A stretch of 30,367 nucleotides of DNA from Larix sibirica (taxonomy: Eukaryota > Streptophyta > Pinopsida > Pinales > Pinaceae), in contig NWUY0300015959.1 of the NCBI GenBank assembly GCA_004151065.3, forward strand, positions 15,437-45,803, in the 5' to 3' direction. Below are positions 1 to 11,529 of this stretch, in pieces. The position numbers and the translations under genes were made by a program. The notes under the pieces are model-generated. The model ran no database searches. It saw only the letters and a list, made by a program, of their open reading frames with translations, and was not told where the DNA came from. The first letter of the stretch is position 1, and each line of letters begins with the position of its first letter.

Positions 1-743
1 TGAGAGGGTGAGGTTAAGCGAGTGACAAGTACGTAGTCCCTCATATCAAGCCTTAAACATACAACAAGAAAACAAGAAAACATTGTACATGAATATCCAG
101 ATTCATTCGTCAAATAAACTTCCATCTCAAAACCTATTACTCAAACAAGACCTCCATTCAATCATAAACCAAAAAACATTCACATGTATTAATTAAAAGC
201 AACAATACTTCAAATGCTAGACAACTAAAGATTAATAAAACACCAAACATCCAATATATATCATTCACTTGCCATGGCCAATGAACACTAATATCAAGAA
301 TAGGGTTATGCCATGATAATGCAATGGCAACTATAATAAAAGANTGCAAACATCATTTATTATCCTCCTTATGTCAAATCCCAAAGCTTCCACCCTCAAC
401 CTAGGAAACTAGTAATTTTCCTCCTAGGCAATATTTTGACCCTTAACATCAATTTGACAAACTCTCATGAATATGGCCAATGGGCTTAGGCCATTGTGAC
501 CCAATGCCAAATTTGGGACATGACATGATCTCACCATAATCCATTGTTAGGCGTTGACGATCTGGGTTAATCCCTTTCTTTACGGTGTTCAGATCTTCCA
601 CATGATTGCAGTACATGAAGTGTCCCCTGAAATAATTACCGTGCAAGCCTCTGCCTTCCCTGTTCTCCTTTAAAATCATATGAGAGATCCATGTTTTGCC
701 CTCTGAATTTCATATTGGTTCCCAGGATCTTAATCCCAAGGCA
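1..743. other. No gene recognised
   Basis: AT-rich sequence with only short ORFs, none of which resembles a family I know. The minus strand here lies downstream of the stop of the RNase H relic at 744-1175, so part of it may be the 3' end of that old element, but I see no A tail or target duplication. A single N sits at 343 and has no repeated flank. Confidence 0.5.
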
Positions 744-1175
744 TTAAGGGATTTCAAAGCAATGGGCATTATCCTTTAAAACCAATTGCCCTTTGCTCAA
801 AAGGGAAGATTTATTAGCTTCTATGTCAACCTCACCATTTAGATCCCTTAGGATGTGAAAAAATTCGATTTTGTGGAAGGAATGGATTAAATTCTTGATT
901 TTTTGGAGAAGATGTTAGAGTCTCATGTTTTGAGGCAAAGAGTGGGAGTTTATAGCCTTTATTATCAACCCCAAGTCTCCAAAAACTAGAGCGTCCGTAA
1001 TTCCCATAACTATTAACTGAAACAACCCTTGCCACCGTGCTATAGCTTTGGCTATGTTATTAATGTCTTCACCAATCCCCTAAGAAAAATTAAATTCAAT
1101 CATTTTGTTAGGGTTTAATATAATCCCTCCCCCTCTTGCTACCCCTTTGTAGAGCAATATTATTGCACACTTGCA
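744..1175 (-). pseudogene. RNase H domain relic (plant RVT_3 type), probably the tail of a LINE ORF2
   Basis: Read on the minus strand, one frame gives a recognisable C-terminal RNase H domain of the type carried by plant L1 LINEs. A glycine-rich start (ARGGGIILNP) is followed by a helix ending in ARWQGLFQLIVMGITDALVF, then GDLGLIIKAINSH, which covers the second catalytic Asp, and finally FFHILRDLNGEVDIEANKSS, which covers the last catalytic Asp. The reading frame stops at the TAA whose complement is at 744-746. Two further in-frame stops (one after FNFS near 1090, one after NMRL near 908) show it is dead. The first catalytic Asp is not visible and no reverse transcriptase is recognisable upstream, so this is a fragment. 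It could instead derive from a standalone RNase H-like gene. It resembles the relic at 14191-14580 on the same strand. Confidence 0.65.
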
Positions 1176-3274
1176 TACACTGATTTTGGACCAAGACAAT
1201 ACTCTATCCTCACAATGAAAATAGAGAGATAAACAAAAATTCCATGCTTGTTTTATTGTAACAATTAAATACAGGCAACGAAGTAAAACTAATGTAATTC
1301 CTCACTCCTTTGTACTCTATAAAAAAACGGTGTTCATTGCCAGACTTCTAAAAAAATTGACAATAGAACTTATAATATAATCTCTATTTGAGCTTGTGAA
1401 ATGATACAGGTAGCGTTAGAACCTATGAAATGATGAAGGTAGTGTCACTTTTTTTTTTGTGGAATGGAAATATTATTAGTGTTGTAGGCAATCCATAATC
1501 AAGACATTCATGTTGTAATATTTTCGATTTTAAAATCTTAATATGAGTGCCCTGCCATCAATCATGATAGAGAACAATAAAAGGAGGGTTCAATGTTTAA
1601 TGATCCTTGAAACCTCGTCCCATATTAAAATATGATGTAGAGTGTATACCAATAAATAAATACTATGCAAAATCAAATAAGCTTGGTATGGCAAATGCAA
1701 TGACCTTGTAAAAAAAAAGCATTTCAATTATTGGAATATAGTTGTAAACATCGAGAAGTTTACATCCATGGGTTGTAAGGCTGTCTAAAATTAACAAACA
1801 AAAGTAGAAGTCCAAATCCAAGTAAGAAAATAATATGGGTTGTAAATTTAAGCTATTGCTTAATGGATAGGAAAACACAGTGACATTCGATGCTTGAAGG
1901 AATCAATGCAAGGGCCCATAACCTCTAAACGTAGTCATTATTGTTGACATGCACATTAATGACCGAGAATGATCAAGGTCTCAACTCTTCCATACATCAT
2001 TTGGATGGTGGTGTATTTAACTAATATCAATAGGAATTGTTCTTATCAACCAAACACACTGATGAGTTATGCCCTCAATTTCTCAAAATTTTCAATCCAT
2101 TGATGCAGTCCAATGTGTTCATCCTTCGTTGAACTTGTATTCTCATTGTGTTAGTGGAAGCCAATCTCTTTTATGTGCTATGTTGTCAATGTGCATTCCT
2201 GCATGTAAAGAAGGCATGTAGATAGCCAACTGGCTATTTTTTAGCATCAAGGAATTCTCTCATGGCCTTCAAAATTGTGAGTGATAGATCATGATTTGTT
2301 TCTAAAATTATTAGAATCTCTCTTGCCAACAAAGAAAGAGTTGGATGGTTCAACCCTTTCAGCCAATGTAGGAAGGATGTTACTTTATAATGCATGCCAT
2401 TTGGACTTGAAATAATTAAATAAAAGTCAACTATATACATAGGAAAAGAAAAACAACAAACACACACACACACAGATTTTTGACAACTATCATCTTCATG
2501 GTAAACATATGGCTTTCTTTATGGTGAATGACAGTGTTTGGTATGCCACATTCATTCATTTAAAGTATTCTTAATTACTTATTATATATATGATCATGAA
2601 TATTTCTTCATTGGTTTTTATTTTTCAACCTAAAATACATTTATGGTATATTTAAATTTTGGCAAGAAGAATATTAGCGCTATCATCTAACTTTCAAATA
2701 ATAATGCAGTGTTATGCACTACATGTATATTAAGAGTGTGAATTCCATTATTATCCTTATTTCAAATGTTGTTATTTAAAGAAAAAAAATGTTTGTTGCT
2801 TGCATAAATAAAATGTGTAAAATGGTAATGGGAAAAGAAATGCCTAAGTGATTCCTAAAAACTGAAATGAAAAGGTACTTGTTTTTAGCTTAGAGATTTG
2901 ATTTAGTGGATTTAGTGAGGATTTTCCTTTGATTCTAGAAGTAGAGATGTTGTTAGAATCAATTGATCAAGGGTTAATCTTGTTTTATTAAGGGAGGCAC
3001 TTGTTTGCACGGGACAATAAGGGCTCCATTCTAATTGTTTTTTGCACATAGATAGTACATTGATTGTATAGTCAGATTTGCAGTCACCATTGTGGACTAT
3101 TTGTCTCATTTGATCTAGAGATTTTATGTCTCTAAATGAGTACATTAAGTTGTATCGAGATGTAACAATAACCCTCTACTTCATACTAGTCAAATATTCC
3201 TGGAGATTTTTTTTATATCAACAATTTTCTGACTATATGGGTAGAACTTATTTTGGTTAGCCATCAAGATCCTC
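1176..3274. other. No gene recognised (2.1 kb)
   Basis: AT-rich sequence with scattered short ORFs, homopolymer runs and a CA microsatellite. A minus-strand ORF at 2234-2473 contains a stretch (HPTLSLLAREIL) faintly like the C-terminal region of hAT transposases, but the following residues do not continue the match. I see no RNA gene, LTR pair or splice-bounded exon that I would defend. Confidence 0.45.
2461..2474. repeat. (CA)7 microsatellite
   Basis: Seven CA units follow an A-rich run. It produces the Cys-Val repeat seen in minus-strand translation, which is therefore not protein evidence. Confidence 0.9.
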
Positions 3275-3362
3275 TATTAGTTATTCATGGACCATTAAAA
3301 AATAATTAACCTAAATTTTATTAGTTATTCATGGACCATTAAAAAATAATTAACCTAAATTT
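3275..3362 (+). repeat. Exact 44-bp tandem duplication
   Basis: Two head-to-tail copies (3275-3318 and 3319-3362) are identical base for base, beginning TATTAGTTATTCATGG. Perfect identity in a region where all other repeats are diverged suggests a recent duplication or replication slippage. A collapsed or expanded assembly here is also possible. Confidence 0.9.
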
Positions 3363-4480
3363 TTAGGGTATGCTCGCCATATCACTATCATTAAAAGTTG
3401 ATATGCAAAAAGAAGGTGTTATTAGTCGAGGTATAAGCTAAGCCATCCTACTTGTAGTTTATACTACAAACCACATTTACAAGTATAATCCATCTTTATC
3501 AAGCATAATGCGTCAGGGTTTAACTCATATGGAATATTCTCATTCCAAGGTTGAATATTTAGTGTGTGTTATTGATAGAGTTGCATCTGCCTCAAATTGT
3601 GTCACATGTTAGATCACAATTTCATAATTGATACATCGATGCTTACTTCAATGGTTTGATGCCCTTGACCCACAAATAATCTAACACTTCTCATTTCTTA
3701 AACTCAAAGGTAATTAAAGCTTTTATTCCTTGTGAAGACCAATATATATAAGGGTTACCTTGGTTCATTAGAGATCGTGTCATAGAGCACAAAAATCATT
3801 CAAATGAATGCTCTATGATCTCTCCATCCCTAGTCTTATCAGCATGCCAGTGGATTTATTATGCAAGTTTGAGATTCCAAAAGCAATCCGATGATTATCT
3901 GTGGAGGCATGGCATTTATTATCCATGATTAGTGGCAAAGGTGTTCAAGTAGAATGTACATTGAGGTTTGAAATAAGGGGCATTGAGATATAATATCTAG
4001 CTATTCATCATACTTGGATTATTGAACCCTTGGATACGTGGATGCTTCGAAATCAATGTAGATGGATGGATTTTCCTTACTAGGGACACAAGTACTATTT
4101 CTTCAAGTAAATAATTTAGCAAAGGCTCAATATATGACTAATAAATATAATGAAGCCATATTATTAAGATAGGCTTGTATTTCCCACGTGCCAATTTTAA
4201 TGCATAATGCAAACGTCGGGTCATTAATAATTGTAAGAGTTGACTTTTCTTGCAAAATGTAGTTGAAACTATCATTGTTGCCCAAAACCAAGATGCTCCT
4301 TCCTTAGAAGGCATATTCCATAATTGGTCATGCACGTATTCAATTTGGGTAGATATACTCATGACTCAATATGTATGGTAGTTGTGTACAGATATTGAAA
4401 CCTCAAGCTGTGACATTCAAACAAAAGATTAGAGTCCAGACTCCACCTATAGAGATAAGAATCACTTAAACCAAAGACTT
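3363..4480. other. No gene recognised apart from a foldback
   Basis: AT-rich sequence. Six-frame reading gives only short unrelated ORFs. The one structured item is the inverted repeat at 3770-3823, listed separately. Confidence 0.45.
3770..3823. repeat. Imperfect inverted repeat (foldback)
   Basis: The arm CATAGAGCA at 3781-3789 is matched by TGCTCTATG at 3809-3817. The outer arm AGAGATC at 3770-3776 is matched by GATCTCT at 3817-3823, with about four unpaired bases on the left side. The loop is about 19 bases. It may be the remains of a small foldback element or chance; no flanking target duplication was seen. Confidence 0.5.
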
Positions 4481-4512
4481 AGATTGGGAAGCAAACAATA
4501 TTTGTTGTTTCC

Positions 4513-4599
4513 TTTGAAGAACACCAAGGACGTCACAAAGACAAAGCCTCCGGGGAAGGCGTAAATGAATGGAAGGAAGCACTTAGAAAAGCCATGAAA
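4513..4599 (+). pseudogene. Possible relic of a TIR domain (TIR-NBS-LRR type)
   Basis: An open 29-codon stretch reads FEEHQGRHKD, then VNEWKEALRKAMK. The spacing of an aromatic-acidic-His start followed by a Val-x-x-Trp-Lys/Arg-Glu-Ala-Leu helix is typical of the last helices of plant TIR domains, where similar motifs sit near the end of the domain before the NB-ARC. A neighbouring frame upstream (KDLDWEANN) could be the preceding segment after a frameshift. There is no P-loop, no LRR and no start codon, so at most this is a fragment of a disease-resistance-type gene. The match is short and could be chance. Confidence 0.3.
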
Positions 4600-4609
4600 A
4601 TTTATATTC

Positions 4610-5210
4610 TTGTCTTCAAAACACGTGAAGTTGAATATATGCTTTTCTTATTTACCATTTCACTTGCAAATTTCAACTTGTAAATGTTTTGGCATTTTGA
4701 TATTATTCCAAAGTGAAAGGATTCTTCACCCTGACTCTAGAACAACAATCAAAATGAAGCCAAGTTTCACATATACGAAGCACATTAAGCCACTTTGTAC
4801 AATGTATCAGACTAAATAGGCCACAACTTTTCAATATTTTAACAAAACCTTGTTTTATAACAATTCAATATTATAAATTATTTTTCATACGAAATAGTTT
4901 TCTTGGTTAAAAAAACTTCTTTGTTCACAAAGAGAAAATAATAATTAATTTGTTAAAGTGGTGCAACTAAATTAAGTTAAATTAAATTCTTTGCTCTTTT
5001 TACAAAGATTTACTCTCTACACATTATATTCACATTATATGTTTATGCAACTTAAAACAAATACCACTAAATTATTTAGAAATTTAAAATTTTCATCATT
5101 TATTTTTACATCCACTTTTTCCTTAAAAAGTATGCTAGTAATAAAATTGTTCTTCACATACTTATCATAATTATAAAAAATAAACTTAAAAAGAGATAAG
5201 AGCAAGAAAC
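4610..5210. other. No gene recognised
   Basis: Very AT-rich sequence between the possible TIR relic and the LINE target site. The short ORFs on both strands show no family resemblance. Confidence 0.5.
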
Positions 5211-5222
5211 GTAGAACGTAAT
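5211..5222 (+). repeat. 5' target-site duplication of the LINE
   Basis: GTAGAACGTAAT here matches GTAGAACATAAT at 11552-11563 with one difference. If the match is extended into AAAC/AAAT on the left there is a second difference. Both are C-to-T type changes at CpG sites, as expected for methylated DNA ageing. This pair fixes the LINE boundaries. Confidence 0.8.
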
Positions 5223-5290
5223 AAAAAAGTTCACGAAACCCTGAGCACAGATTGTGAGTTTTGTGACCATCGACCAAGCATGGATGTTGG

Positions 5291-5370
5291 GGGTTTGTTA
5301 CTGTCGGGAGAGGCAAGAGGTTTTGATGGGTGGGCTAGGGTTTGTTACTGTCAGGAGAGGTTTTGAGGGG
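5291..5370 (+). repeat. Imperfect tandem repeat in the LINE 5' UTR
   Basis: GGGTTTGTTACTGTCGGGAG at 5291-5310 recurs at 5338-5357 with one change, and each copy is followed by a TTTTGA(T/G)GGG block. The period is about 47 bp. In LINEs the 5' UTR holds the internal promoter, and repeated units there are common, so this may be promoter sequence; that role is inferred from position only. Confidence 0.7.
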
Positions 5371-5596
5371 TTGTTCTAGGGTTTTGGAGTTTCTGTTGCT
5401 GTTTATGGGATTGGACCCTCATGCATGAGGTTTCTACGAGCCTGGAACACTGCTGATCCGGAGATTGTGATTGCCTGGGTTATTTCTTTTATACTACTCC
5501 TTGGTTACATTATTGGCGTTTTGTGATTTTATTTGGTACTATCTCCTCTTGGACCGGTTCATCGATTATTCTTCCTTTGTTTTTTATCATTCTGTG

Positions 5597-7072
5597 ATGG
5601 CTTCGACTGATTTGTATGAACCTAGGGTGGGGCCGGTATTGGAATCGCTCACCGGCTGGTCTGACCCACTTCTCTGTGGAGGCACAAAAAACGGGAAGGT
5701 GTCAGGAGGGGACTGCAGTTCCGACAAAGATTACTATCTCCCTTTGTGACAATGTTCGTAGGGGTGGAGGCCTGTCACGAAGTGGTGGTTCTAAGGCTCG
5801 TATTAATCGTTCACTGAAGGTTATTAAAATTCGTGGTGATGGAAACAAGATGGTCTTGGGAAAGGATGTCCAGATGGGCCGTGTATTAAGCCTCTCTGCT
5901 CGGGCCTTGGTTGGTAAACTATGCTATACTGACATTTCCAGGACCGACCTCATTTCTTGGATTAATACTCAGTGGAAGCCCTTATTAAACTACTCTCCTC
6001 ACATTCATATGCTGGTAAACAACTGGGTTGTTTTTCATTTTTTGGACGAGGAACATGCCGCTAGGATCGTGGGTCGGATTTGGGTTATTAACAGGGGATC
6101 TCTCTGCTTAAAGAAGTGGCATATAGACTTCAACCCCTCTACTGAAATGCTCCAGTCTAACCATTTTTGGGTTTTACTTAAAGGCTTCCCTCTGGCCTTG
6201 TGGTCCCGTGAGGTTTTTATCAGTTTGGAAAACCACATTGGAACCTTTGTATTCTTCGATGATCAATCACTCTTTCATGAGGATAAGAGATGTGCTTGGG
6301 TCTTGGTCAAACTAGACACTTCCTTGGGACTTCCGGAAACGGTGCAGATTAGGTGGGGAGACTGGGTCTTTTGCTAGGAAATGGATTATTGGAGGACTCC
6401 ATTTCGATGTTTTACTTGTGGAAAGACCGGCCACTTGCGGAAACATTGTGGCAATGGTGCTAAATCCAGAGATACTGGTAGTGAGTCTACTGTTATCGAA
6501 CATTCCACTGCTTTGGGGTTGGATGAGGGTCAAAACCCTGCTATTTCTTTGGAGCAGTCGGAGTTCACTGGTACGTTCAAATTTTTTTTCCCTAACTTAT
6601 TCAACTCTCTATATTTGACTGAGATCAAGAAGTTGGATGGGTGGGGTAAGGAGTTTATACCTCTGGAATCACTACTTGACTCTGATTATCCACCTGAAAC
6701 TTCGGACCTAGGCAAAGAGGGGTTATCAAATGTGGTAGTGAGTCCTACTGAATGTCCTGGCCTTTCTTCCTCTATTGCGGACTCTCAGATCCTTCTAGGT
6801 GAATCTTCCTTTCTTCAGTCACTGACTCCTCAGCCATTGACCTATCCTTCTGGTGAGGTTGAGGTGGGGGAAAAAATTGGTCTCTTCCCAATGTGACCAT
6901 CCGAAAAAAGGAAGGGGGGAGACACAAGAAGGAGCTGGCCCGGGATTCTTGTGGGGGTTTGGTGTATCCCCTTTTTACGTTTGATGATTCATTGGATCCT
7001 TGTGAGGATATTGTTACTTCTCCCATTTTTCGGCCACTTAGAGCTATGAAGGCCAACTCGGGGTTGACATAA
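5597..7072 (+). pseudogene. LINE ORF1: DUF4283-like nucleic-acid-binding protein with CCHC zinc knuckle
   Basis: ORF1 proteins of L1 elements coat the element RNA. The likely start is ATG 5597 (MASTDLYEPRVG), whose frame closes at TGA 5747-5749. The rest continues in the frame of 5616, so an indel lies between, perhaps at the A6 run near 5688. The DUF4283-like part runs about 5880-6370 (LVGKLCYTDISRTDLISWI, NNWVVFHFLDEEHA, IWVINRGSLCL, LPETVQIRWGDWVF). An in-frame TAG at 6375-6377 interrupts the protein just before the zinc knuckle CFTCGKTGHLRKHC (about 6408-6449), which has intact Cys-Cys-His-Cys spacing. After TGA 6894-6896 the coding sense moves to another frame near 6885-6896 and ends at TAA 7070-7072. 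That stop overlaps the ORF2 start by one base. The C-terminal third is acidic and Ser/Pro-rich with no known domain. Confidence 0.85.
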
Positions 7073-10000
7073 TGCTTATTATGACCCTAAATATTCATGG
7101 GGTTGGAGGTGCCCCTAAACTCTACGCCTTCCGTCGTCTACTAGCTCTTACGAAACCTGATCTTATACTGTTACAGGAAACTCTTTGTGATGAACTGAAA
7201 GCTCAGTCTTTTATCAATACTGTTCTGCCATCATGGCATGTGTGTTCTGTTGGGGCCACGGGGAGATCGGGTGGGCTTCTATCCGCTTGGAACCCTTTAC
7301 TTTTTTATTTAATTCCTTTACTTTGGGTGGTGGCATCCTACTTACTGGTAGGAGTAGGATTATTGATGGTACTCTTAATGTATTTAATTGTTATGGGCCT
7401 CAGGGGGAGAAGTGTGCCTATTGGGAGAGCCTTGGACAGTCTGGGTTATTCAACTTATCGAATTTGATCCTGGCTGGGGACTTAAATCTTACATTGGGGA
7501 CCCGGGATTCTTGGGGAATTCGAGCACATACCTCTCTCAATACTTGGTTTTGTAACTTCTTTGATTCATTTGCTCTTTCAGATATCATTCCAAGCCCTTT
7601 GGTGCCTACATGGCGCAATGGGAGAAAAGGAGATGCGGCTGAGGCTAAGAGATTGGATCATTTTTTATTGAATGAGGAGTTTATGGGATCTCTCACATAC
7701 TATTCATCCTGGGTGGACTGTACTCATATTTCTGATCATTATCCAGTAATGTTGCGGATTGGTATGGATAGCCGCCCTACTCACTTTCCGTTTAAATACT
7801 GTGATCTGTGGTCCCTCGATGTCTACTTTACTGGAATGGTGCAAAACTTATGGACCACTATTTTGCTGGATTCGTCTTCATCGGCCATGATCCCCCTTCC
7901 CGGATTCCTGAGTCTATTGAAAACTAAAGTTTCCCCTTGGCTTCGAGATAAGAAGGCGCACTTGAATCAGGACATTCGGATGGTGGAAATGGCCATTACG
8001 ACAAAGTTGAATTGTCCTTTTCTGGTGACTATTGAACCTTCTTTTATGGCAGAGATGGAAGAACTAGAGTTACAAGAGGCAAAATTTCTTGCTACGGAAG
8101 AGGCTCTCTGGAGATTATGTAGTAGAGCCCTTTGGATAGAAAATGGAGACCAAAATACTAAATATTTCCATGCCTTTGTTGACGGTAGGAGGATGAAGAA
8201 AACTATTTGGGATATCAAGGACTCGATGGGCAATACTATCACGGATGGGATTGGCATTACAAAGGAGGCTGTGCTTTATTTCTCTGACATCTATAAAAAG
8301 CCTTGTAATAATAACTTGCAGGAACAGATGAAGATAATACAGGTCATGCCTCGACTGTTTTTGGCGAAAGATTGTATTGGGATCTTTGCTCCTGTTACTC
8401 TTCAGGAGATTTCTTTTATTTTAAAAGATATGGAATGTGACAAAAGTCCCGGGCTTGATGGCTGGACGTGTGAATTTTTTACTCATTTTTTTGATATAAT
8501 GGGTCCGAAATTAGTTCGGCTGGTGGAAGAGGCTCGGGTTACTGGAAGAGTTCCTGTTGGGGTGAATGCTACTTTTATTTCATTAATTCCCAAGATCTCA
8601 AACCCTTCCTCTTTTAAGGATTTCCATCCCATTGTAAACCCTTCCTCTTTTAAGGATTCCCTGTGTAATCTGATTTATAAACTGATTTCTAAGACTATTG
8701 CTCTACGGATAAAGGAGGGGCTGTCAAATGGTATTTCTGAGGAACAATTTGGATTTTAAACAAGAGATTGATTTTTGATGCTGTGGGGATGGCACAGGAG
8801 GTATTACATTCTATCAAACACAAAAAGTTGGAGGCCATGGCTCTGAAGCTTGACTTGACTAAGGCCTACGATCTTGTTGACTGGTCTTTTCTTCGATTAT
8901 TACTTTTAAATGCTGGCTTGGACTATGGGATAACACAGTGGATTATGGGCTATATCAAATCTACAAACTTTGCTATTCTTGTGAATGGATGTCCTACTAC
9001 TTTCTTTTAGGCTTCTCGGGTCCTTAGACAGGGGTATCCTTTATCTCTACTCCTTTTTATCCTTATTATCGAGGGTCTCAGCAGACTCATACTTCAGGCA
9101 AAGGAGGAGGGCCGTGTTTTTGGTATCCGTACTTCATCACACATGGTGATCACGCATCTGCTGTTTGTTGATGATATCCTCATCTTCGGTCTAGGCAGGG
9201 AGCAGGAGTGGCTTCATTTCAAATTTATATTGGATACTTTTTGTTTAGCAGCGGGAATGCAGGTCAATATTGCTAAGTCTTGTCTTTATGCCATATACCT
9301 GGCTGAGGATGTTCGACAGGCCATGGAAATACTTTTTCCTTATGAGATTAATGACCTTCGGCTGGGATTAACATATTTGGATTATTTGCTGAAACCAAAT
9401 GCTTATTTGGTTAGTGACTGGTTATGGTTGGTCAAAAAGGTGGAGAACTGGATTCACTGTTGGCAAAATAGGAAGCTTTCGATGGGTGGTAGGTTGATTC
9501 TCCTCAAATCTGTTTTATATTCATTACCTATCTATTGGTTCAGCATGGTCATTGTACCTATGACCATCCTCCACATGATTAGAAAACTATTGTTTAATTT
9601 TCTTTGGAGGGGGCAGTCGAATTATCTGGGCTGTCACTTAGTTTCGTGGGAAATTATCTCTAGACCAAAACTGAATGGTGGATGGGGCATAAGAAATATC
9701 TATGTGGTCCATAAGGCCTTACACATGAAGTCTCTCTGGCATGCTCTTATTGACGGGGGCTTATGGGGAAATCTAATCCATGATAAATACATTTTCCCGG
9801 AATCTATTGTTGGCTGGCTGCGTTCTGGGAAATACCTGAAACAGAATTCATCGGTGTTATGGGTTGGTTTGGTGAAATTGGTCCCTTTTATACAGCGGTG
9901 GTTATATTGGTAGGTTGGAAATGGATATCAAGTTATTATTGGTCGTGATAATATACTGGGACATCATCATTCTGTATTAGATGAAGATACCATTCAAATT

Positions 10001-11215
10001 CTTAATGTAATGGGTATACAGTATTTGAATCAAGTGTTTGTGAACCAGGCAGATAATGAGCATAGTGGCGATTGGTTGACGGCCACGACGCTTGCTCTGA
10101 GTGGTAAAGTGGCGGGCGATTGGGAGTCCTTTATTTTTGGTCTTAGACACACAGGTATTTGTCTCACTATTGAACTTGACAAACTTTGTTGGGATTATGC
10201 TATTGGCGATGGATCTGTGACCACAGATCAGGCATACTCGGCCTTGATCTCTAATTCGGGAGATACCACTGTATCATGGTGGAGTAAACGACTCTGGGGT
10301 TGGCATATTCCTGTGAAATTAAAGCTTTTTGTTTGGCTCACACTACATTACAGGATTTATACTGGTGACCGATTTAGACTTCACGGGGGTTTTGGTCCTT
10401 CTGTTTGTTATTTATGTATTGGGGCGGAGGAGACCTGTGATCACCTTTTTGCTTCTTGCCCTATTACTCTACAATTATGGGAAGAGGTTACGCAACATTT
10501 TGGTCATTATGGGCCATGGAGAGGTGCAAATCTATCCGACTGTTTGAAAGGCTGGTTTGATAATCGTAAATCTGCTATGCATTTCCCGATTAATTTTACT
10601 TGGGGGATCTGGAAGCTTTGTAATTCCATTCTCTTTGACCACATAACCTTCTCCTTTATTGGTGTGGTTGCTTACATCATTAGTTTCATGAATGGGCTGG
10701 TGTGGAAATATACACCCCTGAGGGATGGTGTTTTGAATACACTGGTGATTATTCATGAGGGTCCGATCATCTTTTTTGATGGTGCTGCCCAGGGGGGGCG
10801 ATGCGGAGCTGGTTGTTACATTAATATGGATAAGGTTCATACGGAAGAGTTATATTTTGGTTGTGGTTTGGAAAGCAACACCAGATTGGAGCTTATGGTG
10901 CTCTGGGGTCTCCTCCTTTTGGCTCAGACATTGGGAATCATTTCTATGGACATATTTGGTGATTCTAGGGTGGTTATTGATTGGATCTCATAAAATCATA
11001 AACTTTAGGTCCCCGCCCTCACTGCATGGAAGTAAAAAATTTCGGCATTTATCCTCTGTTTCAATGACATATCTTTCTCCCATGTGAGTAGAGTCTACAA
11101 TCAAAAAGCCGATCTATTATCAAAGTTGGGTCTTACTATGGAAGCGGGCAATGCTACTTTGAGACTTTTCAACAGTAGCCAGCTTTTGGAGGAGAAGAGC
11201 TATATCATTTACTGA
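7072..11215 (+). pseudogene. LINE ORF2: endonuclease, reverse transcriptase, zf-RVT and RNase H polyprotein
   Basis: ORF2 nicks the target and copies the element RNA at the nick. ATG 7072 is the first codon after the ORF1 stop (TAATG). Endonuclease motifs are present in order: TLNIHG, LLQET, AGDLNLTL, RLDHFLL and SDHYPV. The frame changes once, at the T6 run near 7300. The RT begins near DKSPGLDGW (about 8440), has LKLDLTKAYD and the catalytic FVDD (HLLFVDDILIFG, about 9165). Breaks include a frame change at TAA 8757-8759, and TAG at 9008-9010 and 9911-9913. The zf-RVT domain spans about 10270-10490 (WGWHIPVKLKLFVWL, CYLCIGAEETCDHLFASCP). RNase H shows FFDGAA, RLEL, GDSRVVIDW and NQKADLLSK, so all four acidic catalytic positions remain, but TAA 10991, TAG 11006 and TAA 11033 cut it. 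The last in-frame stop is TGA 11213-11215. The length of about 1380 codons is normal for plant L1. Confidence 0.92.
8600..8658 (+). repeat. Short direct duplication inside the LINE RT
   Basis: A 23-base block beginning AAACCCTTCCTC at 8600-8622 recurs at 8636-8658, so the peptide NPSSFKD appears twice. Family alignment places FHPI directly before SLCN. The extra eight codons between them look like an in-frame insertion made by slippage or template switching during reverse transcription or replication. Confidence 0.8.
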
Positions 11216-11348
11216 TTATGGCTCCTTATTTTTTGGTTTTTGTTTTTTTGTTTTATCCACAGTTAGAATTTTGAGATAGCATGGTGATATTTTAGTCCTC
11301 CTAATTCGATTCTGGAGTATAATGTATATCTGTATTGATGCAATTTGT

Positions 11349-11364
11349 ATTCAGTTAACTGAAT
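11349..11364. repeat. 16-bp perfect palindrome in the LINE 3' UTR
   Basis: ATTCAGTTAACTGAAT reads the same on both strands. It lies about 130 bases after the ORF2 stop and about 190 bases before the A run. Confidence 0.8.
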
Positions 11365-11483
11365 AGTAGTATATCTATATATGTATCTCCTGAGGAGAAT
11401 CACTGAACATAATCATGATGGATTATGAATTACTGCTGGCAGTATTTTGGTGAATTAGTAATATTGTAATCGTCTATTAACAG

Positions 11484-11529
11484 GAGCTCTGGTAGTTTCC
11501 TTGATTCATTAATGAATAGCAGGGAGCTC
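11484..11529. repeat. Nested palindromes near the LINE 3' end
   Basis: GAGCTC at 11484-11489 and GAGCTC at 11524-11529 flank a perfect palindrome ATTCATTAATGAAT at 11504-11517. The outer arms can pair with each other, which would give a stem-loop ending 12 bases before the A run. In some LINE families a 3' hairpin is recognised by the reverse transcriptase. For plant L1 elements the A tail is usually thought sufficient, so function is uncertain. Confidence 0.5.

Noticed and set aside
2234-2473. A minus-strand ORF with HPTLSLLAREIL, like hAT transposases
   Set aside because: The similarity covers only about a dozen residues and the diagnostic residues that should follow are absent.
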